Assembly (NCBI RefSeq): GCF_900105325.1
Contig: NZ_FNSU01000003.1
Span: forward strand, 3,857,501 to 3,921,500
Reading direction: 5' to 3'
Source of the DNA: Pseudomonas marginalis
GTDB taxonomy: Bacteria > Pseudomonadota > Gammaproteobacteria > Pseudomonadales > Pseudomonadaceae
Length of the DNA: 64,000 nt
Shown here: one piece after another, positions 62,972-64,000 of the stretch
How positions within the stretch are numbered: position 1 is the first letter of the stretch
How the letters are laid out: each line of letters starts with the position of its first letter
The notes under the pieces: generated by a model
The model's input: only the letters and a program-made list of their open reading frames with translations
Told to the model about the DNA's origin: nothing
The model's database searches: none
Position numbers and translations under genes: made by a program

Positions 62972-64000
62972 TTACTGTTGAGGTTGTTTAGAGGCGATAT
63001 GCAGATAATGTTCCGCAACGTCGAGCATTCGGTTGGCAAAGCCCCATTCGTTGTCGAACCAGGCCAGGATGTTCACCAGCCTCGGACCGGAAACGCGGGT
63101 CTGGCTGGCATCGACAATCGCCGAATGCGGGTCATGGTTGAAATCACAACTGGCGTGGGGCAACTCGGTGTAGGCCAGCAAGCCTTTGAGCGGGCCGCTG
63201 GTGGCGGCGTCGCGCAGGATCCGGTTGACCTCCGTCGCATCCGTGTCGCTGACGGTTTGCATGGTGATGTCCAGGCAGGACACGTTCACCGTCGGCACCC
63301 GTACGGCTTTGGCCTGGATTCGCCCGGCAAGTTCCGGCAGCAGGCGTTCAATGCCGCGGGCAAGGCCTGTGGACACCGGAATCACCGACTGGAACGCCGA
63401 GCGCGTGCGGCGCAAGTCTTCATGGTGATAGGCGTCGATCACCGGCTGGTCGTTCATCGCCGAGTGGATGGTGGTGATCGACACGTAGTCCAGGCCGATC
63501 GCCTGATCCAGCAGGCGCAACAGCGGCACGCTGCAGTTGGTGGTGCAGGAGGCATTGGACACCAGCAGCTCATTGCCGGTCAGGCAATCCTGGTTGATGC
63601 CGAAGACGATGGTGGCGTCGACATCCGCCTCGCTGGCCATCGGCTGGGAAAACAGCACACGCGGAGCACCGGCGTCGAGGAAACGCTGGCCATCGGCACG
63701 GGTGTGATAGGCACCGGAGCATTCCAACACCAGGTCGACGCCCAGCGCCGCCCAGTCGATGCCCTCGGGGGTGGCGCTGCGTAACACTTTCACGCAGTCG
63801 CCGTTGATATGCAGACAATCGCCTTCGACCCGCACTTCGCCGGGAAAGCGGCCGTGGGTGGAGTCAAAGCGTGTCAGGTATTCGATGCTGGCCATGTCGG
63901 CCAGGTCGTTGATCGCGACAATTTCAAACCCGGCTGCCGCCCCTCGCTCGAACAGAGCACGCAAGACGCAACGACCAATGCGGCCGTAGCCGTTGAGTGC
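62972..64000 (-). CDS. epd: Erythrose-4-phosphate dehydrogenase (5' end outside window)
   Basis: This GAPDH-family enzyme is open to the last base, where it reads ALNGYGRIGRCVLRALFERG. The start is therefore just beyond the window. The catalytic Cys is in SNASCTTNC. TIHSAMNDQPVIDAYHHED is characteristic of Epd rather than Gap. It supplies 4-phosphoerythronate for pyridoxal phosphate synthesis and sits in the Pseudomonas epd-pgk-fba set. Confidence 0.93.
   Translation of the reverse strand, partial: ALNGYGRIGRCVLRALFERGAAAGFEIVAINDLADMASIEYLTRFDSTHGRFPGEVRVEGDCLHINGDCVKVLRSATPEGIDWAALGVDLVLECSGAYHTRADGQRFLDAGAPRVLFSQPMASEADVDATIVFGINQDCLTGNELLVSNASCTTNCSVPLLRLLDQAIGLDYVSITTIHSAMNDQPVIDAYHHEDLRRTRSAFQSVIPVSTGLARGIERLLPELAGRIQAKAVRVPTVNVSCLDITMQTVSDTDATEVNRILRDAATSGPLKGLLAYTELPHASCDFNHDPHSAIVDASQTRVSGPRLVNILAWFDNEWGFANRMLDVAEHYLHIASKQPQQ

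Overview
The window is a high-GC chromosomal segment from a Pseudomonas of the fluorescens group. Gene order and protein sequences match the choline, carnitine and glycine betaine catabolic region of pseudomonads. The intergenic gaps hold the GTGGGAGGGGGCTT-type palindromes (REPINs) typical of P. fluorescens relatives. No rRNA, tRNA, insertion sequence or CRISPR array was seen. I worked by reading alone, so domain names rest on motif recognition, not searches.

Layout. (1) 1-1283: 3' part of gbcA, the glycine betaine monooxygenase oxygenase. (2) 1284-2211: a long non-coding gap with a nested REPIN and then four regularly built iterons carrying perfect DnaA-type boxes. (3) 2212-13294: a T2SS/type IV pilus-like secretion cluster: three related pseudopilins, a secreted chitin/cellulose-active LPMO, a GspG-like major pseudopilin, a lytic transglycosylase, GspF, GspE, four inner-membrane assembly genes arranged like PilM-N-O-P, and a lipoprotein secretin. 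(4) 13413-21150 (minus): dimethylglycine demethylation operon (dipeptidase, DUF5943 protein, dgcA, dgcB, etfA, etfB). (5) 21372-24140: small accessory genes and a lone ATPase with an AT-rich palindromic operator. (6) 24141-29907: carnitine regulator cdhR, and caiX-cdhC-cdhA-cdhB plus a gamma-butyrobetaine dioxygenase. (7) 30126-33717: a small-gene locus, gbdR and sdaB. (8) 34133-43649: choline ABC transporter, betT, betI, betB, betA. (9) 43855-59712: a second TldD/TldE-type protease pair, an RhlA-like gene with an MFS exporter, dbpA, an HI0933-type flavoprotein, a YccS-type membrane protein, a solute-binding protein, an ElaA acetyltransferase, small regulators, a response regulator with GGDEF-EAL, and a PL7 alginate lyase. 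(10) 59818-64000 (minus): fba, two small lipoproteins, pgk and epd, the central glycolysis cluster.

How the genes work together. Choline (ChoXWV, BetT; BetA, BetB), gamma-butyrobetaine (dioxygenase) and carnitine (CaiX; CdhA, CdhC, CdhB) all converge on glycine betaine. GbcA (with GbcB outside the window) makes dimethylglycine, and DgcAB with its dedicated ETF makes sarcosine. Sarcosine goes to glycine and serine through genes not present here, and SdaB turns serine into pyruvate. GbdR, CdhR and BetI, all encoded here, are the expected regulators. Candidate operators are visible: paired GAACGTTC cores at betT/betI, and 21-bp tandem repeats upstream of choX and between cdhR and caiX.

The most unusual part is the secretion cluster with its embedded LPMO gene and DnaA-box-rich upstream DNA. 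It sits as an apparent insertion between two conserved halves of the betaine region.
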